DNA of 64,000 nucleotides from Rotaria sordida (Eukaryota; Rotifera; Eurotatoria; Philodinida; Philodinidae): positions 5,972 to 69,971 of the forward strand of contig CAJNOL010000969.1 in assembly GCA_905250125.1 (NCBI GenBank). Reading direction: 5' to 3'. Both the position numbers and the translations under genes were made by a program. Under the pieces are notes generated by a model. That model was not told the origin of the DNA. It searched no databases and was given only the letters and a program-made list of their open reading frames with translations. Shown here piece after piece: positions 21,884 through 33,190 of this stretch (the first letter of the stretch is position 1; each line of letters opens with the position of its first letter).

Positions 21884-23992
21884 ATGGTCAAAACAGAAGT
21901 ACTTCAACAATATGCTATTCAACTTCTAGCAGAATGTTTTGCAACATGTATTCTAGTACTTTTTGGCGAAGCTGCTATTGCTAATTTTAAATTTGCTGGA
22001 CAAGCTTCTAATTCTACACTTCCAGTCGGTATTGCATTTGGTGTCGGCGTTTTTTCTGGTAATATTAACAAAAATAAACTGATAAATCAGAGTAGCATCT
22101 AGGGTAATCAGTTTTTCGACACTGTCCAAAATGTTTTTAAAGATTCGTATTGATATTGTTGCTGTTTCTCCCCGTTAGTTTCAAACATGAAAGATAGAAT
22201 ATCATATTCAGTTTAGCAATCAAATCTTCGATTTGCAGTGTTACACTGATGGACAGTCAATTAAAATCTATTTCATTTTCTGACTCGTTATACAGCCTAC
22301 ACAAATCCGTTTAAGTTCTTTATCACATCAGTAGAATATTGATTCTTCATTTTTTTTTTCAATTGAATAATTTCTTTTCTTCTAATCGGCTCTTCTTGTT
22401 TTGATCAATAGCATTCTCTTCACTGATATATTGATGATCTAAACTAGGCTATCTCTATCTATACTTCAAGCATGACCTCTATGCCTATCAAAATGAAACT
22501 GATTTTTTTTTTACAAAGACTTACTTTTAAATCGCAATTCGATACAGTGACTAAGAGAAGTAGTCACAAGTTACAATAACTAAAGTTAATAATAATTAAC
22601 TAAGGAACTAACCAACTTACTAGCGAATTTTTCACTCTAAAAAATTATTATCTTAAATGTAATTACAAGAAACTTTCTAAAAAAAATCAGAGTCTCTATA
22701 GAGAAACAAGTGAAAAAATATTTCATGTGTACAAGATCGAATCCAAATTATTTTATATTTTTAACCTGAACTCATTTAGTATATACAGATCATCAGATGT
22801 CAGAAAATCTTGTCAATATAAATAATCATCAACCATATTTCTTTTCATTATCAGTAAGTGAGAAATTAATTCGGTACTAATTTTAAGTAATCAAATATTT
22901 CTTCATTTATTGGAACTATTATCTATTTTTTGCTGTATTGACCAATCTAAGCCTAGCGATTTTATTGGAAAAAAAAATCTATACGCATTTGGACATGTTA
23001 TTCGATCTAAAAAGAGGTGTAGTTTTTTTAACAGAAACGAAACATATCACTGTTTGTTTTAAAACATATAAAAATCTATCCGTTGATTTGTTTTCTTTGT
23101 TCTAGCGATGATGATTGGTGGACCAATTACCGGTATAAGAAAGACATAAGTATTGCTCTTATTAGAACTCTGTATCGATTGTTTTAGGTGCACATCTCAA
23201 TCCAGCTGTAAGCATAGCTTTAATGACTATTCGTAAACTCAAACCATTACAGTGTATCTTCCGCATTATCGGTCAAATATCAGGTGCATTTTTAGCTGCT
23301 CTTTTGGTCTATCTTGTCTACTTTAATCAATTTAATATATTCGATGGTGGTCTACGACAAGTGACAGGTCCTAATGGTACAGCTGATATTTTCTTCACAA
23401 TGCCTGCCAAAGATATACCTCAATGGAATACATTTATAGATCAATTTGTCAGTACTGGTTGTCTGATGATCTTTGTCATGGCAGTAACATATGTAAGATA
23501 GTAACTTGGAATAGATGATTGATTTATCATTCTATGTAGGAATATAATCATATGATTTCGGATGTAGCTAAACCATTTGCATTTGCGATAGTCGTTATGA
23601 CGCTCATTTGTGCTTTTTCAATAAATGCAGGAGCTGCACTTAATCCGGTATGTATATACTGATCTACAATGTGTTATTCTTTATCTTTCTTCCGTACACT
23701 TTAGGCTCGTGATTTAGGTCCACGTCTTTTTGGAATATTTGTCTATGGTTGGAATGATGTATTTCAAGTACATAACTATTTCTTTTGGGTACCGATACTA
23801 GGTCCAACTTTCGGAGCCATTTTTGGCGCGTGGATCTATACAGGTTACACTTGGCTTATCAAGCACTATGGCCATTTTCCCAACACTGAACATACTGATG
23901 TTGATGGAAAAATCGATCTCGGCGACATACAAACAAAATATGTTGATGATGCACATAAACTTCAACAAAAGTTCACAAAAGTGAACGGTTAG
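21884..23992 (+). CDS. Aquaglyceroporin (MIP family channel), five exons
   Basis: Exons 21884-22058, 23106-23132, 23188-23492, 23540-23647 and 23705-23992 join with consistent phases to 300 codons. Both MIP pore signatures are present: Ala-His-Leu-Asn-Pro-Ala-Val in exon 3 and Ala-Leu-Asn-Pro-Ala-Arg-Asp across exons 4 and 5. The aspartate after the second NPA arginine (Asn-Pro-Ala-Arg-Asp-Leu-Gly-Pro-Arg) is typical of glycerol-conducting members (GlpF, AQP3/7/9/10) rather than strict water channels. The extended loop in exon 3 with a Pro-Asn-Gly-Thr-Ala segment also fits that group. Six membrane segments are recognisable. The first intron is 1,047 bp; the others are 47-57 bp. All donors and acceptors are GT-AG. 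The protein should move glycerol and other small uncharged solutes across membranes. An ATTAAA at 24108 may serve polyadenylation. The gene appears intact. Confidence 0.9.
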
Positions 23993-24469
23993 ATCAAAAT
24001 CATGCGATTATGAATTGATAGTACTGTTGCATTTAGTCTACCCTTTTCATGTTCAGTACTTGTTGTGTTGTTTCATGTAATTAATTTTTATCTTACAATG
24101 AAAAATATTAAATAGCATGAAGATACTTGATAAAAAGAGTGGTTATTGACTGAAAATGAGATTCAGCTCTTGAAGTGACTGTCTTTTATCCGAGATAATA
24201 AAAAATGGTGAGCTTGTCTGCAGTCAGCTTTTATGAACAGAAGCTATAAAGAAAACCTTTGACAAGACAAGATTGACTCTAGATGAAATCGTTTATCATT
24301 TTTATATTCATCCAAATCTCATGGTCAGAACTAAACTATCGATTGAGTAGAAAAAATATTGAAGTTAGGTGTTCAGATCGAATAAAATAGTTCCCATTTC
24401 ATCATTGATGGCTGTTTGCCGGACCATAGGCGCTCCATTTTGATCAATCTGCATATTAACTTACTGATG
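23993..24469. other. Spacer between aquaglyceroporin and P450 pseudogene
   Basis: It holds the 3' untranslated region of the channel gene. A minus-strand open stretch near 24370-24455 (Gln-Ile-Asp-Gln-Asn-Gly-Ala-Pro-Met) is not recognisable as P450 and may be chance. Confidence 0.4.
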
Positions 24470-25960
24470 GAGAATGTAATAGATTGAGAGCTACATCTGT
24501 TCCTTTTCTAATACGAATATTTTTTCTATCTTTGATTACACAAGTATTATCTTCAACTGCTGTACGAAGTAATATGGGTATAGGTTGATGGAATTGTAAT
24601 GATTCTTTCAATACTACTTTCGTGTAAGTCAAGAAAGAAGTTGTCGATGCTACTGTTTCGTGATCGCCGCTTAATACTGAATCGATTTCAGTTTGACATC
24701 GATGATATACATATCGAGATTATTTGCCAGATGGTAGAGTGTTCAAGCCATCAAAGTTGATGTTGTCTCATGTCCGGCGAGTACTATAGACAATAAAATA
24801 TGTTCCATATATTTGTAAGCGCTGAAGAAACAAAAAAAGGGAGTCTAAATGATCACCATTCCACTTAGCTCATCATCATGAAGCACGATCGAACTCCTAG
24901 AAATGTTTTTCATTGAAAAAAAAAATCTTTCGATTATTATTATTATTATCTGAATCGAACTTATTTTCTACAATGATACTATTCTGGGACATATGAAGTA
25001 CTTACCAAAAATAACTGCATCATCGGAAACTTTCGAGTTTTCTCATCTCCACATACCGATAAAATTAAATCAAGTAAATCAGGTCCTATAGTTTGAAATA
25101 GAAAAAATAACGAAATTATATTCAAACCTTTACAAACCGATTTAGTAAAATCCTCTTTTCGCTGATTAATAATGCACTGAACAACATGTTTGATATCTTG
25201 CTTTGACTAATCAATACGATGTTTGTCATGCAGTGGCAATTGATTGATGAACGGAGTAATGGCAACAATATTGAACATCCACTTTTCTAATTCCTCCATT
25301 ACTATTGTAATACTTCGAGAGATGAACTCATGAACGTGTTGGTTTCCTATTATTTTCGTTCCAAATATACATCTAATTACAATATCAAATGTAAGATCTG
25401 TCATCATAAGAGAAATCATAGAATTGATATTTTGATGTTGAAACACAGGAGCAACTAGGCGTCGATGTCGAGTATGATTGTTGTCTCCAGCCAATAAGAT
25501 ATTTTTATAACTAAGCAATGCTTCAAGAGTTGATTGTTCGAGTGCAACCCTGTAGTAGGCACATACATTTGTTTTTACGACGTCTTCGATTAATGATGAA
25601 TCACTGATACTGAGCCAAGCCCTAGGACTGAATGACGTATGATAATAGTCACCAAATTTGGTCGTCATCATTTTATCATAAGAATAAGGATCATCGACAT
25701 GGAAAGCTTAACAACTCTCTAATAAATCGCCAATTATCAGTATGTATTGTCCTGGAATCCTGTATTTTCAAAAGTCATTGCACATATGGCATAGGTGGAG
25801 TATCCACAATTTAATGAGACGATAAAGCATAAATAATAATGATTCTACTAGCAATAGAGCGCACAACATGCCTGTGATCAGCACACAAAAAAAGCAACAA
25901 GATGTGTAAGTCTTTCTACTGATAATAGATTCATCTTCTAACAGTTGCTGCATGCGCATC
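24470..25960 (-). pseudogene. Cytochrome P450 pseudogene
   Basis: Read on the minus strand, the order is: a hydrophobic N-terminal anchor (about 25940-25830), a Arg-Ile-Pro-Gly-Gln-Tyr proline hinge near 25760, a clear 155-residue exon (25671-25207) containing Asp-Asn-Asn-His-Thr-Arg-His-Arg-Arg-Leu-Val-Ala-Pro-Val-Phe (the helix C region), two short exon-like segments (25140-25000), and the I-helix Ala-Gly-His-Glu-Thr-Thr-Ser at about 24780. A TGA replaces the expected tryptophan codon soon after the I-helix, at least one frameshift follows, and a stop lies between the anchor and the hinge. The haem-binding Phe-x-x-Gly-x-Arg-x-Cys loop is absent: recognisable sequence stops near a GTAAGT donor at about 24470. 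The family oxidises lipophilic substrates at the ER membrane; this copy cannot bind haem. Confidence 0.75.
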
Positions 25961-27008
25961 TTGTGCATTGACTAAAAAAGTTTTCAACACAATTCTTAGA
26001 AAATTGAAAGGTGCAACAAGATGAAATATCACGATCCTTGAAGGAGATAGTGTAGATTTTCTCTTTATCCATATACCACGCCTCATGCCAAAGCAACTGG
26101 AAACTTTTATTTAGAATCGTTCTTCTTAAGTAGAATCATTTAAAATTGCAGTTATATATTATGGATCGGTGGTCGTCTAGTCTGAGCCTTTTTGACAGTC
26201 TCACTTCATACGATAACTGTGGGTGTGCGTTGACAAGCAAGAGAAAGTGGTGTCAATTCTCTCTTTAAAATGATTAATTGTGCTAGTTCGAGCTCAAAGA
26301 TTCGGCTGAACATATGGTTCTCGATGTTCAAAGAATTTAGTCGAGATTATCAACTTACTTGAATCCAATGCGATAGTAGGGAACATTCTATCGAAAAATT
26401 GATCCAAATAAACCAACAAACTAATCTATACTGTATAACAGGTTGATTCTACTTGAGTTTATCATGTATAGTAATGAATAACGTCATAGCACGAATTGGA
26501 ATTCGCAATACTGAACTAATGATATGTGTAAGATAGGAATTATAGTATTTCTAGATTTTATTGTTGCTGTTTCTGATGATTCCGGAAAATCAATTATCAA
26601 TTGCAATATAGATCATTAATTTTTTTGTCAGATGTCACATGGAAAGAGTTGGAGAAAAGGTCAAAGACCGAGTCTCGGTGAGAAATTCGAAAAACAGTAT
26701 GCTTCCCTATCGACAATTTACAGTATTGACAAGGAAAGATTGTGAACTATTGTCTTTCGTTTTTTTTGTTTTTTTTTGAGATCTTTAATCTAGATTGACC
26801 GTTGAAACTATAGTTGTTGTTGTCCCGTCTGAACGATGTAAGGAACGATTCATTCATCGATTCTCATTGGTATTTCCTCACGATGAAAAACCAAGTTAAA
26901 GAAGAGATCGAAATGACACATCGATCTGAGCAAAAAGAAATATAAATATTTTTCCCTTTTTAATATCTTGAACAAGTCAAAACGAATTGTTTCGTAACAT
27001 TTTCATAC

Positions 27009-27056
27009 GGGTGTGAGAGTGGTCTATCGGTCTTCTCTTCAACTACACTCACACCC
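27009..27056. repeat. GT-rich telomere-like hairpin
   Basis: GGGTGTGAG (27009-27017) and CTCACACCC (27048-27056) are perfectly complementary; the loop holds TCTTCTCTTCA, the same motif as in the copy at 2.8 kb. Confidence 0.8.
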
Positions 27057-27411
27057 ATAGTACAGACTGTGCTGAGATGTGAACAATTAACATAAAATTT
27101 AATAATTAGATCAATCCATTATCTTACTTGTAATGATAATTTTTGTACTGGAATTAATTATGCATCATAGTGAGATGCATATAGAAAGAAACTAAAAACG
27201 TACTCGACGAATCAACGGAAATTGAATAAGCATTGCAGTATAATAGTGTAGATATGAAAGTATCAGACATCGAGTTTATCGCAAAAGACTTGAAAACATT
27301 GAGTTGAATATGAGTACTTTTCATAGTAAACAGAGACTGATTTGTTTCACTTTTTATTCCTTATAAATCCTAAGAAAAAAATTGTTCAATTGATCAATAA
27401 GCACTCAGTGT

Positions 27412-27464
27412 TAAGGGTGTGGATGTGGATGTGAGTAAAAGGAAGATTAGAACCCACACCCTTA
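27412..27464. repeat. GT-rich telomere-like hairpin
   Basis: TAAGGGTGTGG (27412-27422) is perfectly complementary to CCACACCCTTA (27454-27464), and the loop begins with GATGTGAG. A 12-base inverted pair CTAGACCTGCACA/TGTGCAGG lies just downstream (27473-27507). Confidence 0.8.
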
Positions 27465-27570
27465 CAATCACCTAGACCTGCACAGTAGCCGCTTTATTGT
27501 GCAGGTTTTGAGGGATGTTTAACTTTCCAATAATGAAAAATTTTCAGTTTTACCTAACATAAACACAATA

Positions 27571-27630
27571 AGGGTGGATGTGGGTGTGAGCGTTCCTATT
27601 CTTCAGTGTCGCCCACACCCACACCACACC
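27571..27630. repeat. GT-rich telomere-like hairpin
   Basis: GGATGTGGGTGTGAGCG (about 27577-27592) pairs with CGCCCACACCCACACC (about 27610-27626) with two mismatches; the loop holds TTCTTCAGTGT. It is the closest relative of the copy at 2796-2838. Confidence 0.8.
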
Positions 27631-28329
27631 ATTTCTTTCTATTTACTACTATATTCGATTTTCTGTTATCTTTCAGTGAAAAGTTCGAAACAACATGATC
27701 GTTTCTCAAAAGAAAGAGCTGGTTTAATGACACAAGTGTTCTCATTTCTCATCATTAAATTTTTTTTTCATACATCATGCACATATATCTTGCATCTATC
27801 TTGTGCAATAACTGCTATTTGTTTCTTCTCACAAACAACGAAGACTCACATGTCACTCACATTCTAGTACTCTATTGTGCTATAAAAATGGTCGTGAAAC
27901 TGTTGTGCTTTACAGGTTTGATAATACACTATTGAAATCGTATTCTTTTGCAATTTTATCATGTTTGATACCTTTCAAGTGTTCCATCACCAAAATGAGG
28001 GACACATATTAGAAGTGTTCAGGAAACGTTTCCTCTCTTGTATGAAGAGTACAATGGCACTCGGGTATTTCTTTTTCGAAATAGCAAGACGTAGTGTATA
28101 AATCAATAGTGACAAAAAAGTGAAATCGTGTTCATACGCGAAAAAAAAAGAAAGTTAAATAACGTTTCAAAACGATGCTTCGATTTAGTCTTCTCGTTAG
28201 GAAAATGCCAATTATATTCACGTTGAACTTAAGAAAAGTCATCAGACTAATAGAAACTTTCTAATTCCTATAAAGCACCTACCTTGCGATGAAAATACTT
28301 CGCTACAATTTTTTTTAATCTCGTTCAAG

Positions 28330-29292
28330 ATGAATAAAAAATGTTTTTGTTCTATGACCAATGCTATCATGATATTATTATCATCGATGATTTCTTTCGT
28401 GTCAACTTTTCCATGTCAACTCTATGCAATAGATCAATCATCTTTAGAAACACAGTTTATTGAAATCTATAATGCATCATCTTACCATCGCGTTTGGAAC
28501 TTAGGCAGATCAGTATTTGAAAGTTCAGCAGCTTCAGCAAAAATCAACAACCGAAAATATATTAGCACGTATAATACTTTCGATAGTTCAGGTGTACCCC
28601 ATTTCTTTCTACTAATTATTGATATACAAACCAAATCGATCGAACTTAATTTAACATTAATTGAAAAACACGATTCTGGAGCTTTTTTTCACATAGCAGT
28701 GGCAAATGATGATGATAACATTCTTGGTATCAGAGAAAGTTTAGGTGCCGGATTAAGTTTAGAAGTAGCAAAAATTAATCAGACAACAGGTTTTATGAAA
28801 ACTATTGGAATATATCCAGCTGGTGCATTTAGTGTTGTTATGGCTTACGCATCAAAACGTCGATTGTATTATAATGTTGTTGATTCGATACTCTATGGTA
28901 TCAATATTGATACAGGAGGACTAGACGTTAATATTGAAATACCAATAGATTATACAATTTATGCGATCGACTATGATTCTATTGGTGATCGTCTAATTGC
29001 TTTAGTTTATTCGCGATCAACACCAAACGTCTGGTTTTTAGCTCAAATCATCATCACAGAACAACAGGAAATTAAATTTGATCGTATTGGTAAAGCTGAA
29101 ATTCCGTTCGAAAAATATTTCTGGTCAACAACGTATGCAATCAATATAAATAAACGTTTATGGATGACACTATGGAGCACAACAGATGAAAATATAAGTT
29201 ATTTTGTCATATTCAATATTGATAATGGAGACATTATTGAGAACCAGAAAACAAATTTTAAAGATCTGAGTAATTTTGTTTGTTTTGATTGA
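28330..29292 (+). CDS. Putative secreted beta-rich protein, function unknown
   Basis: An intronless 320-codon frame begins with a short basic stretch and a hydrophobic segment (residues about 10-30, Ile-Met-Ile-Leu-Leu-Ser-Ser-Met) ending near Pro-Cys-Gln-Leu-Tyr-Ala, which looks like a signal peptide. The mature part is a run of alternating hydrophobic strands with several Asn-x-Ser/Thr sites and Asp/Gly turns (Asn-Ile-Asp-Thr-Gly-Gly, Asp-Tyr-Asp-Ser-Ile-Gly-Asp-Arg-Leu), a pattern common in beta-propellers. I do not recognise a specific family and see no catalytic motif. Two AATAAA signals follow, at 29337 and 29353. A retrogene or horizontally acquired origin is possible given the absence of introns, but many receptor-type genes here also lack them. 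Confidence 0.65.
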   Translation: MNKKCFCSMTNAIMILLSSMISFVSTFPCQLYAIDQSSLETQFIEIYNASSYHRVWNLGRSVFESSAASAKINNRKYISTYNTFDSSGVPHFFLLIIDIQTKSIELNLTLIEKHDSGAFFHIAVANDDDNILGIRESLGAGLSLEVAKINQTTGFMKTIGIYPAGAFSVVMAYASKRRLYYNVVDSILYGINIDTGGLDVNIEIPIDYTIYAIDYDSIGDRLIALVYSRSTPNVWFLAQIIITEQQEIKFDRIGKAEIPFEKYFWSTTYAININKRLWMTLWSTTDENISYFVIFNIDNGDIIENQKTNFKDLSNFVCFD

Positions 29293-29607
29293 CTGTAACT
29301 TTACTCACTATCTTCGCGGTAGTTTATTGATATACGAATAAATGTTTTGAAAAATAAAGTTTTATTTTCGTTGAAATTCAAAAAAATGATGCTCTATTCA
29401 AATATATTAATATTCCAGAAATGTGATCAATTTCTAGAAAAAGTACTGACGAGGAAACATCATCAACTGATATTCTCCGTATGAGCTCATATTTTTCTTA
29501 TTGGTAAGGCTCATAGCGTAGAGAAAAATCCCAAAAGAGTTCGTCTCATTGCCACTTCGTTCCAGAGAAACAAATATAATAAGTTTCTTTAAAAATGACA
29601 TTACTGT
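29293..29607. other. Short 3' spacer
   Basis: Polyadenylation signals of the preceding gene, then AT-rich sequence up to the next element. CTAGAAAAAGTACTGA at about 29435 resembles the terminus of the adjacent element (CTAGAGAAAGTACTGAG at 29610), so the element may have a second, partial end here. Confidence 0.45.
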
Positions 29608-30304
29608 CCCTAGAGAAAGTACTGAGTTCAGGGTACCCATAAAAGTACACTCACTGAGCAAGTACTAGTATGGATACCCGCATCTGTAATTTTACTGAGG
29701 AAAACTCTACAGGGTACCCTACATTTGTTGCGTTCTGTGTAGCGACTGTTCATTCACCGTTTTCTTTTTCGCGCACGGCTCCATATAAACAACTGAGCAA
29801 AACAGAAGAAATTAATCTGTTTTCATATTAATTTTTTTTAGGTTATTTCTTCACTATTTCTTGACTATTTCTTAATTGAGAACATTCCGACCTTGATCGT
29901 AGATTAAGAGCAGACTATCCTGAGGTGGTCTCATGGATACTCGACCAACACAAGTTCGGTCAGATCTCAACATTTGACCTATTGAGTTTTCGGAATTGAA
30001 AAAATTAAATATAATAAAATCGAAAAAAATGTAATAAATCGCTTTGAGAGAAAAAAATGCAAAAACTGAAAGGTCAGGTTCGATCCTGAATATACTGAAA
30101 TTTTGGTAGCAGGGTACCTAGAAATACTGTACAACAGTACCTAATTGAGTACCTGATCAGTATCTTCAAATACCCAATTACTATTCATTTTGTAGCAGGA
30201 TACCTGCCAAAGTACCTATAAGTACTTTGGTACCCAAAAGTTCCTGTGACATACTGGTAACAGGGTACTTTTTCGAGTACCCTTAACTCAGTATATTCTC
30301 TAGG
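29608..30304. mobile_element. ~700-bp non-autonomous element rich in GTAC motifs
   Basis: The left end CCCTAGAGAAAGTACTGAG and the adjoining AGGGTAC are matched in inverted orientation at 30266-30304 (AGTACCCTTAACTCAGTATA then TTCTCTAGGG). The terminal inverted repeat is about 30 bases with a few mismatches. The subterminal regions carry many GGTACC, AAGTAC and GAGTACC motifs, more than a dozen GTAC in total, far above the surrounding DNA. There is no transposase frame. Repeated subterminal motifs are common binding sites for transposases, so this may be a miniature element mobilised in trans. Confidence 0.7.
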
Positions 30305-32195
30305 GAAGGATGATAATGTAATGTAATACCACCAGCCAGCTTCCAACAAAAGCTGTTCTTATCAAAGTTTTTTTATTTCAATATTGGGTGAAGGTCGATC
30401 AAATAGCATAGAAAGATAGAGTGAAAGATGCTCTATCTATTCATAAAAAAAAGAAAAAAGATTCCCTTACCATAAGATAATAAGACCCTAATGACACTAC
30501 TTTTGTATTGCCCTAAGTATATTTAGTCCTGTGGACGCGTTTAAACTTGTCAAGTCGATAGCGACACCAACAGAAATACGCGTAAATTTCTGAAAAATTA
30601 CACGTTTTAACAGGTTAAGATAGGGTAACATGTTTTAACTAGTTTCAGAATTGTGTAATAACGCCGTTTTAACGATAATATTTCGTTTAAACAGCATTAT
30701 AACAGAACCTTAACGCGTTTTTTCAAAGGTCTTGTCTGACTGGCTAGTTGAGTATAATGAGTACACTAGGAGACAGTATTTTTACTTTTCTTTATCTGCA
30801 ATAAAAAAATAAATAAATTGATCCAAACAAATATAAAAAGAAAGAGGAAAGAAAATTGTGTGTATCGTTGTACATATTTATGCTCTACCATGGGTTGCGA
30901 CGGTAATGTTTTTTTTCCTATTCTGTTTCGTTTTTTTTTTATAGCTAAATGTACTACCATAGGCATACGAATTTTCGCTGTTGCTCGTAAGCATTACTGT
31001 GGATATTACAAATTGTGATTAAAGAGCCGATGTAAAACGATATATGATTGCTGCAATGATGAGGGATGGATGTTTTTTTTTGTAATGCAGTCTAATTAAG
31101 TTAAGTAAGTGTGTGACTTTACGCTTAGCTTTTAGCATTAAAATATAGATGGCACTTCATATTTAGTTTGTCTTGATCAAATAAAGTGAAGTATTTAACT
31201 TTAATTAACTGGATAAAATAAAGTTAAATACTATACTCCATCCGGTTAAATCTCTTTATTTTACCATGTAAAGTAAAGACAAAACGGCGCCCTTAATGTT
31301 AAGTGTTAATTAACAAACCTAACATATAATATTAGATTTAAGTGATTGTTATCATGGTGCTATTTTCGAAATAGAAGAAAAATATACTGAGACTCGATTA
31401 CCTTGGAGTTTTTTCTATTAACCAGTCATATTGGACCAAAGTCTTTTGTCTCTATTTTTAGAAAAAAATAAAACAAGTGTTGTGTGGGTGTGAATATGGC
31501 TGTGTGATTTAAGTGATGAACAACACTCATGTTCACGCCCATATCCACATTCATACCCTTCCCTAAGATGCTTCAAAAAATCTACAAAAAAAATCGCATT
31601 GAAATTATTAAACGGATCAACAAAATGATCTATTTCAAGTTAATGAAATAGAACAGATATTTTCATCACTTTATTTCTATTACTTTGATTAAAAATAAAA
31701 TTTATTGTATTTACTGGGTTAAAATGTTATTTTTAATCGATGAATTTGAAATTGATCAACTTTTTTTTATGTCCGTTTCATCAACAGAAATACTTTTTTT
31801 TCGCATTTTTTTCTGTATAAACTTCATGAAAACCATGACATTTATTGTTAGTTTTCAATTTTCTGAGTAATTACGGTTTGGTAGATGATTATTCACGAAA
31901 GAGTTGTATATGACGTTTGTTGCATGGAAACATAAATATGTCAATAATTAAAGCAGTCATCTATCTATTCTTTGTCTACTCAACGATGAAACAACATGTG
32001 GTCAAAATTCGTCTAGATTCTTCGACCTCATTAAAGAAACCGGTTGCTTAGTCACTGCGTCTACTATTCAATTCTCTCACTTCACCATTTTTGTTTCATT
32101 GTGTTCTCTTTTGCTTTCCTATCGTTCTTCATATGGTAATATAAGTTGGAGTGAAAAACAGAAAAAATACAGGTGACTTAATTTAGTAGTATTTT
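30305..32195. repeat. Repeat-derived, gene-free region
   Basis: A single arm related to the 32.2-33.0 kb foldback lies at about 30394-30512 (both carry GACACTACTTTTGTAT/GCCACTACTTTTAGTA and GATCAAATAGC). A small patch at 30529-30720 repeats CGTTTTAAC/GTTTAAAC about six times and may be another miniature element. A GT-rich hairpin occupies 31485-31557. Short open frames at 30766-31018 and 31685-31870 are T-rich and unsupported. Confidence 0.5.
31485..31557. repeat. GT-rich telomere-like hairpin, long-arm copy
   Basis: GGGTGTGAATATGGCTGTG (from 31485) pairs imperfectly with CACGCCCATATCCACATTC and ATACCC at 31533-31557. The arms are longer and more diverged than in the other copies. Confidence 0.65.
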
Positions 32196-32982
32196 ATATA
32201 CTAGTACTTAAAGCATACCAAAAGTAGTGGTGTCATTATCTTATTTCCTTAATAGAGAACTTGAATAAATTTTCTTTTTTTATGTAGTAACAGAGAAAAT
32301 GATGCTTTATTTTTCTGTGCTATTTGATCACTCTTCATCTAAGTTCCTAATAATAAAATTTCGATAAGAACTGTTTTTGTGTAAAACTTCATTAATACAT
32401 GAAGCAGATTAAATGGTCACGCTTTGCATTTTTTGCATTTTGATTTTCAATCATTTAATAGGTTGCCTTAAAAAATAAAATATACCACAAGATGCAGCGT
32501 GAAGAGTTATACAATATACAAAGTAAAGCTTATTTTAATGTTGTACTTCTTGTTGTCAAAAAAGGCAAAATTCTGTGCGACTAATTTTCGCTGCCTCAAA
32601 AAAATTATTTTTTTTTAGACAAACAGTAACGCCTTTTTTCTTATTTCATATATAAAGTGAACTGTTGTTTAAAAATTGTAGAGCTTTTCAAGTTGCACCT
32701 TATAATATATTTTATTTTTTTAATATAACCTATTAAGTGATTGAAAACTGAAATGCAAAGCGTGGCCATTTAATCTGCTACACATATTAGTGAAGTTTTA
32801 CATAAAAACAATTCTTATCGAAATTTTATTATTATGAACTTAGATGAAGAGTGATCAAATAGCCCAGAAAAATAAAGCATCATTTTCTCTATCACTACAT
32901 AGAAAAAGAAAATTTATTCAAGCTTTTTATTAAGGAAATAAGATAATGACGCCACTACTTTTAGTATGTCCTAAGTAGATAT
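32196..32982. mobile_element. Foldback element with ~265-bp inverted arms
   Basis: The left arm 32196-32465 and the right arm about 32727-32982 are inverted copies with roughly 90 percent identity by eye; both contain AAAAGTAGTGG, GTCATTATCTTATTTCCTTA and TTTCGATAAGAA in the appropriate orientation. Weaker complementarity continues into the 260-bp centre, so the element is nearly a full palindrome. It has no coding capacity. The high arm identity implies a recent insertion or ongoing gene conversion. It lies about 200 bp upstream of the giant gene's first exon. Confidence 0.8.
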
Positions 32983-33190
32983 CTTCCATGATAGATTTAA
33001 CTTTTCTTCATTTTATCAGTCTTTATAATGAAAACATGTCAGCCTTTATTTGATTTATGTGTTCAACAGAACAGTTGCATATGACAAGATTATTCTGATG
33101 TGTATTTTTGTTTCTAGATATACATTCAATTGTCATAGATAAAATTGAATTTTTTTTTATTTAATCGTGGCTCAACGCACAACATCATCG

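Larger units (their letters stand above)
25961..28329. other. Gene-free region with a cluster of GT-rich hairpins
   Basis: No supported gene. Four members of the GT-rich family are found: a solo CTGTGGGTGTGCG at about 26218-26230 and hairpins at 27009-27056, 27412-27464 and 27571-27630. The open frame 27574-27867 is driven by one hairpin and T-rich sequence and is not called. Confidence 0.55.

Noticed and set aside
21726..21929. 67-codon open frame before the aquaglyceroporin
   Set aside because: Overlaps the channel's first exon in another frame and has no recognisable content.
24370..24455. Last exon of the P450
   Set aside because: The translated minus-strand sequence has no resemblance to the haem-binding region in any frame.
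27574..27867. 97-codon open frame
   Set aside because: It starts inside a GT-rich hairpin and otherwise translates T-rich sequence; no domain.
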